A stretch of DNA of 64,000 nt from Pollenia angustigena (lineage: Eukaryota > Arthropoda > Insecta > Diptera > Polleniidae). Both the position numbers and the translations under genes were made by a program. The notes under the pieces were generated by a model, which searched no databases, was not told the DNA's origin, and saw only the letters and a program-made list of their open reading frames with translations. The stretch spans positions 235,653,127 through 235,717,126 of the forward strand of contig OV884056.1 in assembly GCA_930367215.1 (NCBI GenBank), given 5' to 3'. Within the stretch, counting starts at the first letter, position 1. Each line of letters opens with the position of its first letter. Shown one piece after another: positions 11,715 through 22,019 of this stretch.

Positions 11715-12070
11715 ATACTGGACCAATTTTGCACCTTTAATCCCACTTTACAAAACAATATCATTTACACCACTAGTTTTTAGTCTAAACTTTTATGTAG
11801 AATATACTAAAATACAAAAACCAACAAAAACAACCAACAACTTTTTAAACTTTCTACCACAATACAACACCAACTGTTAACCATTGTCATATCAGTAGAA
11901 GCGTAGTAATTGTTCTCCCTTATTTCATAAAATCAGTCACTAAACCTTCATAAAATTTTTTAAAGAAAAACTTAATAAGGAACTTAACAAATAAACTCAC
12001 GAAATTCATATTCAAAAGAAGTACGTGGTACATTCAATCAAAAAGGAAAATTGGTTTCAAAATTGGTCAA
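11715..12070 (+). other. Probable 5' UTR portion of exon
   Basis: A pyrimidine tract (TTTATTTCCCTTCTCTTTTC) ends in AG at 11713-11714, giving a plausible 3' splice site. The next 356 bases contain only short upstream frames and are C/A-rich compared with the flanks, as fly 5' UTRs often are. The exon would run straight into the coding start at 12071. Confidence 0.45.
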
Positions 12071-12224
12071 ATGTTATGTTGCGGTTTTTGTTGTGGCAAC
12101 ATGTCAAAACGAGACTACAAAGTGGCCACAATGGATGGCATAGAACTCGAGCCATTGGGCGGCGAAAAAATGGATAAGGACAAGGAAAAGGATAAAGAAA
12201 AACAAACAAATGGAGTGACATTTG
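12071..12224 (+). CDS. First coding exon of an unidentified host gene
   Basis: The frame opens MLCCGFCCGNMSKRDYKV, continues ATMDGIELEPLGGEKMDK and then a charged run DKEKDKEKQTNG, and stops being coding exactly at TTTG|GTGAGT (donor GT at 12225-12226, phase 1). Codon composition is clearly richer in G and C than the surroundings. The N-terminus has two CC pairs (CCGFCC), a pattern often S-acylated in membrane-attached proteins, followed by a hydrophilic lysine/aspartate stretch, so a cytosolic membrane-tethered tail is possible. A second in-frame ATG at residue 11 could also be the start. I do not recognise the protein family. No further exon of it is seen in the window, so the downstream exons may lie past 64000 or hide in short segments. 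Confidence 0.55.
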
Positions 12225-12989
12225 GTGAGTTTTTGTTGTTTTTATTTTTAATATATTTTAACACTTGTAAAAATAAATAAATTATTATCGTTGTCATTAA
12301 AACATAACTTTTTTTTATCAAAAGTAGTAAAATACAAGTAGTAAAAGCAAAAAAAAAAAAAACTTTTGACTTCGAAAATTCTCCACAATTTTAAATGCAC
12401 ATACATACATGCACGTTTAGGAATGCTTTAAAACTTCAAAGGGGACAGACAGTGTTGTTCCTTTCCGTTTCCCTTGTTTTTTTCTTTTGTGAAATATTCT
12501 ATTCATTCGTTCTCGTTGGTTTGGTTGTTTGTTTTTTTTTCAGGCATCTGTTTTAGTATTCACCGTCGTCTGTTGATATTCCCTTAAATGCTTTTATTCA
12601 TTTCATAATTAAGTTAAGAACCCTTAAGTGGTTCTTTTTTTCCTCTACCCATTCCTTTTATTGCACTACCATACTTTTCCTTTCAACATCTCTTGACAGT
12701 TAGTGTCGCGTTTATGTCGTCATCAACCAAAAAACAAGGACAACAAACAGCGACTGCAACATCGGCAACAACAGCGACAACCTAAGCGTTAACATAAACA
12801 ACAACAAAATCGTTTTCATGTTGATGTTTTAATGAAGAAATTTTATGGATGCATAAATATCGGAACAGAGCTGTAAAGGAATTCAAAGTGGTATATTGTA
12901 TTTTTTTATTATAAAAATGCTTTATTTTGAGGGTTGTTAGAGTTAAACGATATTAAAAAAAGGACATGTACAAAGTCCGATTTTGATTA
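12225..12989 (+). other. Probable first intron, 5' part
   Basis: Starts with a GTGAGTTTTTG donor. Contains AT-rich DNA with a CAA/GACAAC-rich patch at about 12735-12810. No acceptor with a coding continuation was recognised. Confidence 0.4.
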
Positions 12990-13140
12990 AACTGTACTAG
13001 GGGTTTCAATCAATTAATTTTTGTTCGTATAATCAAACAATTTTAAACGATTAATTGTTCGAATAATGTAAAATTGCTAATTTCGTTTAAAGGAATAATC
13101 GAAGAATTTTTACTGATTAATCGATTGATATTAATATATA

Positions 13141-13732
13141 TGGGGGATTCACAAGGTGTCACAAAGTCATAAGTCTTAAAATAATAACATCAAAAAATAC
13201 GACTGTTGTGAATAACCCCTCATAAGTAAGTGTGCTATTTTGAATTTAAATCAGCTGATTTAAAACAAATATAAAAAATAAATATTTACTTAACATCAAA
13301 ATATTTTTATTTCTAATCCATGAATTAATAAATTAAATAGATCTTACTTCACTATTTTCCATTTTTTTAGATGCAAATCACAAATACATTTTATTTTGTT
13401 TGTTTACCAAACATCAGAGTCCTAAGCCGATAGAATTTGACTCCGCAATTTTTTTGTTGCAAAAATTGCTAGCCGCAGGTTAAATTCGGATATTAGCCGG
13501 ATACAACTATACCATCAACGGCGACGGCTACAAAAACTAATGCGACTCGGCTCAGCCGCTCAGCGCAGGTCTCTTCTGATTAATTACGACAACACAATAA
13601 ACATAGCAAGCAAAGTTCTATTTATTTAAGACACTTTTTGTTTACAAAGCAACAACAATATTTTTGAACCATTGTGAAATGTTAGAACATTATGACAATA
13701 TAACATGATAGCACACCTTGTGAATACCCCAA
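13141..13732. mobile_element. MITE with GGGGATTCACAAGGTGT termini, copy 1
   Basis: Left TGGGGGATTCACAAGGTGT and right (reverse complement) TTGGGGTATTCACAAGGTGT, each bordered by TA. A second, 3'-truncated copy lies at 32086-32550 and shares 'ACGACTGTTGTGAA' and 'TTAAATCAGCTGATTTAAAA'. The shorter elements at 42942-43163 and 61513-61619 have related ends with GGGCTATTCACAAGG / AGGCTATTCACAAAGG, so this is a small family. Confidence 0.75.
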
Positions 13733-13887
13733 TAGTATTTCTGTTAAATGTATAATTTTCTTAAAAATGTAAGTCAAATAAACAAACCAAATGAATGTGT
13801 CCGTTGGAATTAAAAATAAACAGTCATGTTTCGTGAGTAATTAAGCTTATATTTTTGCTAAATTTTTACAACACAATTTAATAATTA

Positions 13888-14405
13888 GGCGCTATGGCAG
13901 AACGCCCAAGGGCGTAACGCCCAAAACCAAAAATGTCATAACGCCCAAATCTTGTTATTGCCCAAAACCCAAAAAAAATAATGACAAAGTGCCCAAATGC
14001 TATGTCACATCGCCCAAATAACAAAGTTTGGGCGTTGTGACATTTTTTTGAAAAGTAAGCAGATTTATTTGGGCGTTGTGACATTTTCTTAAATATACCA
14101 TAGAGGAGGCACTCCTTGTACAAGGCGTGCTTTAACTGCAGGCAGTTGCCATTGCAGGAGGTCAGGATATAATAAAATGCCCCATTTGTTGTCAAAGTGT
14201 CGAGGACTCAATGTTAGTTTTTTTTTTACTTTTTGGGCCTTACGACAGTTTTTCTTTTGGGCGTTATGACCTAGACTATAATTTGAAAAGACATATCGCC
14301 CAAATTCAATGTCATATAGCCCAAACGGCAAAACGGTAAAACTTTTGGGTGTTATGACATTTTTGGTTTTGGGCGTTACGCCCTTGGGCGTTCTGCCATA
14401 GCGCC
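13888..14405. mobile_element. Mutator-like foldback element, exact 9-bp TSD TAATAATTA
   Basis: Begins GGCGCTATGGCAGAACGCCC and ends with its reverse complement. The terminal inverted repeats are nearly perfect for about 65 bp and continue, decayed, through many CGCCCAAA motifs to the centre. The 9-bp direct repeats TAATAATTA are at 13879-13887 and 14406-14414; a 9-bp duplication with long inverted ends is typical of MULEs. The two apparent minus-strand frames of over 100 codons are by-products of the inverted repeats. Confidence 0.85.
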
Positions 14406-15267
14406 TAATAATTAATTTCACAAAAGAAAAAACGGCAAAAGTTGGTATGTTAACTCAAAGATTTATATCAATTTATCGTGTATGTTCTAGAAATCGAAAT
14501 GAAGTGCAATCGAAATCGACCGATAACTAAAATTCAATTGTTCTTGCAAAAATATATGATACTTAAAGAATGAAGAAGCTAAAATGGAATATTTTTGTGA
14601 ACTTTCATTGCAGGGTCGTTTTTAAAGTTTGCTCGATTTTAAATTCACTTCATTTCGATTTCTCTAACACGCCCGTATTTTTTAGCAAAATCGTTCATGC
14701 GTTTCTCTCTTTAGAATGAGTTTGGTTTAAAAATATTGTACGAACGATAAATCTAATAACGCTAAATGTAACAGGTGTCCAAAATGTATTAACGTAAATG
14801 TTCTTCAACAACTTCACTAATTTACCACTTAAACAGTGACTATATCACCGTATTTGAAGAAGATGCTCCACCAACAAAATCTTTTGAATAAATATTTTAA
14901 ACGAGATACTTCGATCGATTCTCTAGAGGAAATTATTTGCAAAAGCATAGCACAGGATAGAATGTCGGTGAAAAGTTTCAAACAATCCAAAGTTATTTTA
15001 AAATCTTAGTGCCTGAAGGTGAAGCATCAATTTGGAGCTTCATTGACAAGTTTTATTTAAAAAAGAATCTTTATTTACTCAAGTACTATTTTTTTCTAAA
15101 ATTATGGGAAAAAAATCTGGTAAGTTATAAAATTTCCGGATTTAGAATTATTCGATTAATCGATTAATTTAAAAATTTTAATCGTCTTATCGAATAAGTT
15201 AAAATTGCCCAATATCGATTAATCGTTTAATCGAACAAAAATAAAACCCGATTAATTGAATATCCTA

Positions 15268-15581
15268 AACTGTACACAAAGTAAAAGTAAATAATTCTGA
15301 ATGTTTCTTAAGCAGGAAATCATAACTTTGGAAGCACAAACTGATTTGTTATCCGATATTTCCCAATCAACATCTGTAAAATCAAATGAGATTTTGTTTC
15401 GCGGTTCATTAAGATTAATAGAACAACGAATATGAACTTTGAAGTCTCGTTCGCGATTTGGGACTTTTGAAATCTAAGGGCCAACTTTAAGGTTCCTTAT
15501 CACAACAATCCACAAATATTTCGTTTTTCAGGGAATAACATTCTCAGTTCTCTCAATTGTTTTCCAAAAATCAAGATCATT
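15268..15581. other. No recognisable feature
   Basis: AT-rich spacer between two elements. No exon-like frame or repeat end recognised. Confidence 0.4.
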
Positions 15582-16236
15582 CGGCCTTATTACGGTTGTC
15601 GTTATTGTAAACGACTAATGGCCATTTTCTCATTAGGCGATTATCTTTTTTCCCAACGAAAAACTGCACATTAAAGAAATTTGGTTTTCTCAATGTCTCA
15701 TTTGCTTCGATTTTATCGCAAAGCTAAGCGGCACTCATCTGCCAATTATTGATTTTCCTATTATTTGCCGTACAGATAAATTCAATCAGCTGACTCCCAA
15801 CTTTTACATGTATTTTGAGTGGCGTTGCCAGCTGAAAACAATGTTTTTTGTCGGTATATTGAGAATCCCAAAATCGTTAACGGACAGTTGATCGGTCCAA
15901 TAAATTTATGTTGACATTAACACAGAAAAAAAAAAAAATTGATTTCAATTAATTAAAAAATTAGTTAAATTTGCACCAGTAAACAAATTAATAGTATCAA
16001 TTAAACCAGTTAATAGTATTAATTAAACGTTTAATTGACTCGATTAAACGCTTAATTCACTTGATTAAATTTTTAATTAAAACTGATTTTATTTTTGATT
16101 AATGCTTTAATTGGTGAAAAATTTTAAAGAATTTTTTCTGTGAAGTAACAGACAGTTTGTCGATACATTGAGAAAATGGCCATAAATCTATTAAAAAAAC
16201 GACACAGTCGTTAACGACGACGACAACCGCAATTAT
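15582..16236. mobile_element. Inverted-repeat element, CGGCCTTATTACGGTTGTCG ends
   Basis: Left CGGCCTTATTACGGTTGTCG continues through GTAAACGACT and ATGGCCATTTTCTCA. The right end has the inverse order TGAGAAAATGGCCAT ... CGACAACCGCAATTATTG. A third, isolated end occurs at 641-684. Target duplication is unclear. A CACAGAAAAA MITE (15921-16142) is inserted inside. Confidence 0.65.
15921..16142 (-). mobile_element. CACAGAAAAA MITE, reverse orientation
   Basis: Starts CACAGAAAAAAAAA and ends TTTTTTCTGTG. The interior has the family's diagnostic strings in reverse: TTTGCACCAGTAAACAAATT and ATTAAACGTTTAATTG. About 220 bp, non-coding. Confidence 0.75.
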
Positions 16237-17574
16237 TGACTCATCTGAACTGAGTCTGAAAGCAGTGCTGATACATAATGGAAATCGATATCATTCCGTA
16301 CCTTTAACTCATGTAGTAAATATGAAAACTTTTCGTTATTGGTCAATAAAACTCAATACGATCGCTATTTGTGGCTACGATAGCGGGATTTCAAAGAGGG
16401 TACACAAAATCTCTACAGCTGACAGCCCCGACCGCTATCTATAAATAAACGCCATCTTGATTGTTGTTGTCCTTTTTTTAATGCGCTGTTCCACACATCC
16501 AGCAACATGAATAAATTATTTAGCAAACGTTTTGTTCTTGTGCACAGAAAACAATTGTTCGTCAAGACTTCACATATTCAAATGCCAGAAATTCTTTTAA
16601 CATTCCTTTTATGACAATACGGTAACAGCGACTAGAATTGCTTAATTGCACGCTTTTCTCTGTGTGTAGACTAGAACAACAAGAATTATAATCATCCTCA
16701 TCAGAGTTTGTCGTTTTGAATGCATTGTTAAAATATTTTCACCTATTTTATTATGAATGTAATTTGTTTTACTGGTTTTTTTTCTTTTGCTTTTAAGTTT
16801 TTCACTAAGAACAGAGAGCTAAAGAGATTTTTGAAAATATATACATAAATTTTGCACTTTACAAATAAAACTAGACAACAAACCCCTTGGCATTTGTTTG
16901 TGTGTCTTAACAATAAAACCATTATAAATTTAGTAATCAGCCGTGTCATAATAAAAGTTGTTTGTGTATGTACGTATATGAAGTGTTATATTTCCCAAAT
17001 GTAGAAGAGTTGCCAACTTAAGGGACTATTTAAAAATTTAACAGAAAATAACAAGATTTTTTCATGTACAGTAGAGGGGAATTATGAGCAGAATTTAATG
17101 GTTTGTAAAAAAAGCTGTCAAATCTCTTTTGTAATACATATGATGAAAATCATATTTAAATATATTTGTTTATAATACTTTGTATTAACGTATTTCAATT
17201 CTATAGTTTGTTTCATTGACTCTGTAGAATCCAACTTAAGCAGCGACTGTAAAATCTTGATGCTTGTACTGATTTTTGTTATATTTAGACCGGCTGTCAA
17301 CCAAATTAGGCCGTGCTCTGCGTTTGCATAAACGGCATTTTAGCAAAAGTATTATGAATATTATGCCTTGAATTGGCCCCCTTAAAAAAACATTTTATTC
17401 ACATCGTTCTTAAAATAAAGGATGAGACCACCTGAGTGTCCATGTAATGCTACATGATCAAGTTGAAGATCATAAGCAGGAAAACCATAAATATGCAATT
17501 GCATGGTTTTCCTTGTGCCACCAATGAAGGCAGAAACAATATATTTATCCATTTTATAGTTTTTAATGAATTTT
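16237..17574. other. No recognisable gene or element
   Basis: AT-rich DNA with no supported feature. Minus-strand frames of 60-68 codons around 16743-17579 show no domain or codon bias. Confidence 0.45.
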
Positions 17575-18696
17575 GGCATCGATTTTTTAGTGCATATTTT
17601 ACCTTTTGAAGCATTTTTTTTGGCATAAATTAGCTAAAAGAGTCTTTTTGCAGCATTTTTTAAGTTTTTAGTGCATATTTTGCCTTTTTGAGGCATATTT
17701 TAATACATGTTAAGTTTTTTTTAAGATGGCTACAAGAGCTTTCGCAGCAAATAAATTCATTTTGGTTTTTATTTTTTTAATATCTATCTGCATATACAAC
17801 GTGTTTCTTCAATTCAGCCATTTATTTTTAATTTTTACACGAAAATTGTAATACAAAGCAGGTTGTCATTTAAGATAAATGTTGTTTCAAACTTTAAATT
17901 TGTATATAAGAATAACCAAAAATTAAGGGAAAATTAATCATTTACGCTTTTGGCGATGTGTGTATTACATAGAAATCTGACCAACCGATCGATTTGGAAA
18001 CACTTTTTAAAGTGATCTAACGATAACCATCCATCCACCGTCTGGCTGATTGCCTGTCCATGTTAAGCTTGTTCGTATAAGTTGCAATCTTGAAAATAAT
18101 TTCATTAAATTTGTAAAACTCATTTTTATTGTACTAAGGACGAAATCTATGTAAATGGTGAGAATCGGTCTATAATTTTACATATTCCTTATAAACACTT
18201 CTTTCAAAATTAGACTTTGTGTCTGTAAACCAACTTATTATGTTGGTATTTAGATTAAATTCGCCCCAAAAACATTTTACTGCAAATTAAATTCTTTTCG
18301 AATTGGTTCACATTTGCCCAAAGCTCCCATCCATAAATTGCTTTACCTTCCTTTCAAATGTTAAAATTAATAAACAATTAAGCGACCGTCCCTAAATCCC
18401 TTTAAGACAAAAAATCTCATTTGGATGATAATATTCGGCGCTAACATCTCTTATATGAACTACAACTTCATAACATTACATTGTTTTGGTGAGCCCATGA
18501 CTGCCTATCGGTTTCAAATGGTGTTTGGACTTGGAATTAAAATTTTAGGATTATTAAATGGAACTATTATTAAGTTGAATATTTTATTTTCAAATTAGTA
18601 ATTTCTGAATTTTTTAGGGTATATTTTTAACAAGTTTTAACTGCATATTTATTGTGCATAAAACGTGTTTTTTAGAGCATATTTCTGGTTTCCCTG
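17575..18696. mobile_element. hAT-like relic (right end CAGGGAAACC)
   Basis: The right terminus read inward is CAGGGAAACCAGAAATATGC, a good hAT-type end, and TTTAGTGCATATTTT / GAGGCATATTTT motifs recur at 17580-17705 and 18635-18685, resembling the subterminal repeats of the 2420-10839 element. No matching left end or target duplication was identified and no transposase is readable. Confidence 0.45.
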
Positions 18697-18850
18697 ATTA
18701 AAAGTTTTATAGTGGATCATCAAAAGGTTATAACTTTTGTTAAAGTCAGAATTTTCTTCTCTACAAAAGTTTTAACTGTTTTCTTCAAAATAGTTGCAAT
18801 TAAAATAAAAAAATTATAAGTTTAAGACACAATAGTCAAGGAAAAACGAA

Positions 18851-19032
18851 CACAGAAAAGAAATCTCCCCCAATTTTTTTACAACAAACAATTAATCAAA
18901 AATAAATTCAGTTTGAATTAAAATTTTAATCAGTTGTATTAAAAGTCGACACTATTACTGCAAAAAAAAAAAAAAAAAAAAAATTTTTGTTAATATCAAA
19001 ATATATTTCTATTAATTTGTTTACTGGTGCAA
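18851..19032 (+). mobile_element. CACAGAAAAA MITE, right end missing
   Basis: Begins CACAGAAAAGAAATCTCCCC and ends internally at TTTGTTTACTGGTGCAAAT, after which a foldback element begins. The typical TTTTTCTGTG right end is lost. Confidence 0.65.
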
Positions 19033-19162
19033 ATCAGTGTTTAAAAAACTGCAGTCAGTAAGGTAGTAAAAGTCATAAAATTTTGCATTTTTTTCTTCTT
19101 CTTGTTAAGTTTTAATTGGCCAAACACAAACTGTTGCTTTCACTACGGATTCTTAAAACTTA

Positions 19163-19351
19163 AGGCTCAGTTAGCCGGGAGTAACAGTAACGTTGCAAAT
19201 CAGCTGCTTCATTTTGTTGTATGTAAAGCAATTAGAACGATTATAGTCAGCAGTAATATGTTACTTTTCAATCTGTAAGAAACAGATTGGTCTTACTTTT
19301 TTACGGTAAAGTTGCTGTTACTGTTACTGTTACTCCCGGCTAACTGAGCCT
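19163..19351. mobile_element. PIF/Harbinger-type MITE, TTA target duplication
   Basis: Terminal inverted repeat AGGCTCAGTTAGCCGGGAGT on both ends, continuing AACAGTAAC, flanked by TTA at 19160-19162 and 19352-19354. 189 bp, non-coding, strongly self-complementary at the ends. Confidence 0.82.
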
Positions 19352-19425
19352 TTAAACAGTCGCAAACAAGTCAAAAGCAAAGAAAAGTTATACAACAAAA
19401 AGTACTACGGCATAGTGCTGGGATA

Positions 19426-19785
19426 GGCTGACTTCCAAAACGTACTAATACAAAGTTTGTATACAATTTTACTACTGTATTTTAACGATACACATGTACA
19501 AAGTACCGAAACAATGCAACTATGTGTTCTGTTTATTTAAACATTTTGAAATGTAAGTGATGCAATGCATAATATTAAAATAAATCTGTATTGCTTGCAA
19601 ATTAAATGTCCAATATCACAAAGCATCAACTTTGAAACCGATGCTCTGATTGCTTTTTTGCTGCGTTACTAATACTTACCATTGATTTTTTGGAAGGGTT
19701 TGCATTGCATATATATTGTACTGCGGCGTAATGAAACATTATACTTTGTTCTTATACAAAGCATTTGACGTTTTGGAAGTCAGCC
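19426..19785. mobile_element. MITE with GGCTGACTTCCAAAACGT ends, ATA flanks
   Basis: GGCTGACTTCCAAAACGTAC at the left and the reverse complement of GGCTGACTTCCAAAACGTCA at the right, with ATA on both sides. Comparison with the uninterrupted copy (GGGATACTATCG at 34948) shows that exactly one ATA was duplicated. A 3-bp AT-rich duplication suggests a PIF/Harbinger-like transposase. Confidence 0.78.
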
Positions 19786-19846
19786 ATACTATCGATATTT
19801 TCTACTCTCGATATTTACCGATAGTTCAGATTTCACTATCGATATA

Positions 19847-20334
19847 CAGTAGACGCTCGCAAATTAGAACCGCTTTGTTTTTGAGGCGATTCTAATTTCT
19901 GAATTATTCTAATTTCTGGACTTTTTTTCCGAATAAAAAATAAAAAATTGAGTAAATTTACTTCCAAAAACTTAAATAAAAGACTTTTAAAATTTTTTTA
20001 ATTCAATTTTGTTTGATAAAAACAAGAAAACAAAACGTAACAATTCAGTCCAATACATTAAATGTATTTTTTTAAATTAAAAATATGAATATAAAAAAAT
20101 AATGGCAACAAAATATAACAATTCAATAAGGAAAAAACATATTTGGTAATTCCCCTTTTTAGTTTTACAAATAAACTGCGGATTTCTTGTGTTCAAATAA
20201 CAAAACAAAAAAAAAAAACGCTCTGAAAGTAGAATTTTAAATTCGAATTTTAGAGCGTTTAATGTATTGCAAACACTGATTCTAATTTCTGGACGTTCGA
20301 ATTACTGAAAGCTCTAATTTGTGAGCGTCTACTG
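19847..20334. mobile_element. Pogo-like MITE, CAGTAGACGCTC termini, copy 1
   Basis: CAGTAGACGCTCGCAAATTAG at the left and the reverse complement of CAGTAGACGCTCACAAATTAG at the right, bordered by TA. A second copy in the opposite orientation lies at 53940-54520. TA duplication and a CAGT start fit the pogo/Tigger branch of Tc1/mariner. Confidence 0.82.
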
Positions 20335-21100
20335 TATCGATATTACTATCGACTGATTGTTTGTACTTGTGCAGGAAAACTTGAATTATTTTTCTATAAG
20401 GCTACAATTCGTTGTTTTTATCACTTTATTGAATGTATGAGACGTATGAATATACGCCCGTTATTTTAGATGGCAGTTTTTAAAAAAATGATAAGTACCT
20501 TTCTGAAGGAACCGAAGTAACAAGGACTATAAGATATTCCATTGCAACTTAAAAAAATTTTATAAATTCTAAACCCAAAAAGGTAATCAATCTAGCGGAC
20601 TTATCCTCTAATGGTCGTTCATTTTTTTATCCTATGCTTGCAATTGCATTTGGATTTGCATTTTTTTTTTTTTAACATTACAAAAATATTTGACATTTCA
20701 GTCCCTATTTAAACATGTACAAATTTCGACTTAAAGTCCTTTAATTAGCAGTAAAAAGCACTGCTAAGCAATCCATACCACTTGCCATTCTTGTTGTTTG
20801 TATTCATTGCTGTAATTCAGCGCGAATTAATAACAGCAAGTACAAATTTGCGGCAAAAAACTGTGTGTGTGTATAGCTGCTGTTAGATGTATTCATAGCT
20901 GTATTTTAAATAATAAAAATTTCGATATTAAAATTTTTCCTATCGATATTTTCGATATTTTAAGACTATCGATAATATCGATAGTCTATCGATAGTTTCC
21001 CAGAACTACTTCGGCAACCGATTTGTTCGGAAATTTTTGGTTTAAACGACTGAAACTTTTAATAAATTCCCTAGTTAAGGCAGAAGTATAAAAACATATG

Positions 21101-21908
21101 CTTTAATAAATGGACAATTGAACATCGCAAGTTTAAGAGCCGAAATTTTTAGGCAAATTTACCAAGTTTGCTCAGTTTTCACAGATTGTGAGACTTTTTT
21201 GCGATTTTATGAAGACCCTTGTTGTAAACATTGTCATTAAAAATATATAAAAATTATTATTAGCTTCATTTAAAACTTCATACAAATTGTTGCTGAAGTA
21301 GAAGAAGACTAATTAAAAAAAAAAACTCAAGTTAATTCATGTTTAGTTATATTTTTATTAAACAACATTGAAGGAAATACTTTGCGAAAAAGTAAGACAG
21401 AAGAAAAATCAAATTGTTGCTGTGTGAATGAAGATTAAATTAAAAAAACCGTTTCTGCCACTGTACGTTTAACTTTTGTGGATAGTTTTTAATGAAATTT
21501 ATTATACAAACGATAACCACAAATTGGATTAAACAAATGTTGGCAGGAAAACACAGCCAACTACATTCACATGTATACTTAAACATTTGTGTACATGAAC
21601 GTGTTAGTGCTCTCATATACATTCTCGTATAACACTTTAAATTCCACTTTATACCAGCATTTAACAGATTAATGTTGCCAGTTGTTGCAAAATGTTTTAA
21701 AATGGACATAAAAATTTAAATGTAACAAGTTTGTTCAGGGATTTAAAACAAAAGAGTTACCCAGTAAATGGCTAGTAATGTGTAGTTAAGGCTGCATTTG
21801 AAAATGACATAAATATTTCAGGCTTGAAATTTTGCATTATACCACTTTAAGATGCTACAAATTATAAAGCAAAAATAATAATTAAATAAGTTATAAAGAA
21901 TGTAAGCT
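21101..21908. other. No recognisable feature
   Basis: AT-rich DNA. The 89-codon minus-strand frame at 21440-21709 has no recognisable domain and is taken as chance. Confidence 0.4.
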
Positions 21909-22019
21909 ATCGGGTGATTTTTTAGCTATTTTCTTTTTGGCAACACTGGTTTAAGCAGCTGACGCGTTTCGTGTTTTGTTTCATTGTCAAACATATTCAG
22001 TTTGGTCTATTATTTAACC

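Larger units (their letters stand above)
12998..15267. mobile_element. hAT element with exact 8-bp TSD AACTGTAC
   Basis: Ends TAGGGGTTTCAATCAATT and (reverse complement) TAGGATATTCAATTAATC, flanked by AACTGTAC at 12990-12997 and 15268-15275. Subterminal ATCGATTAATCGAA-type motifs lie on both sides. It holds a TA-flanked MITE (13141-13732) and a Mutator-like foldback (13888-14405), so its own sequence is only about 1.1 kb, with no transposase motif. Confidence 0.88.
19413..21008. mobile_element. TAGTGCTGGG hAT MITE, copy A (with two insertions)
   Basis: Ends TAGTGCTGGGA and (reverse complement) TAGTTCTGGGAAAC. Flanks CTACGGCA (19405-19412) and CTTCGGCA (21009-21016) match at 7 of 8. Subterminal runs of ACTATCGATA and ATCGATAGT. 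Inside are an ATA-flanked MITE (19426-19785) and a pogo-like MITE (19847-20334). Without these the element is about 750 bp, the size of the clean copy at 34939-35671. Confidence 0.85.
19033..21100. mobile_element. Broken foldback element, copy A
   Basis: The left arm (GTTTAAAAAACTGCAGTCAG near 19042, then CACAAACTGTTGCTTT and AACAGTCGCA) matches the left arm of the foldback at 43166-44035. The sequence resumes at 21009 with CTTCGGCAACCG and AACGACTGAAACTTTTAATA. It is split by the hAT at 19413-21008 and carries a TTA-flanked MITE at 19163-19351. Confidence 0.6.

Noticed and set aside
13878..14421. Two overlapping minus-strand frames of 105 and 110 codons
   Set aside because: Both are generated by the inverted repeats of the Mutator-like foldback (13888-14405).
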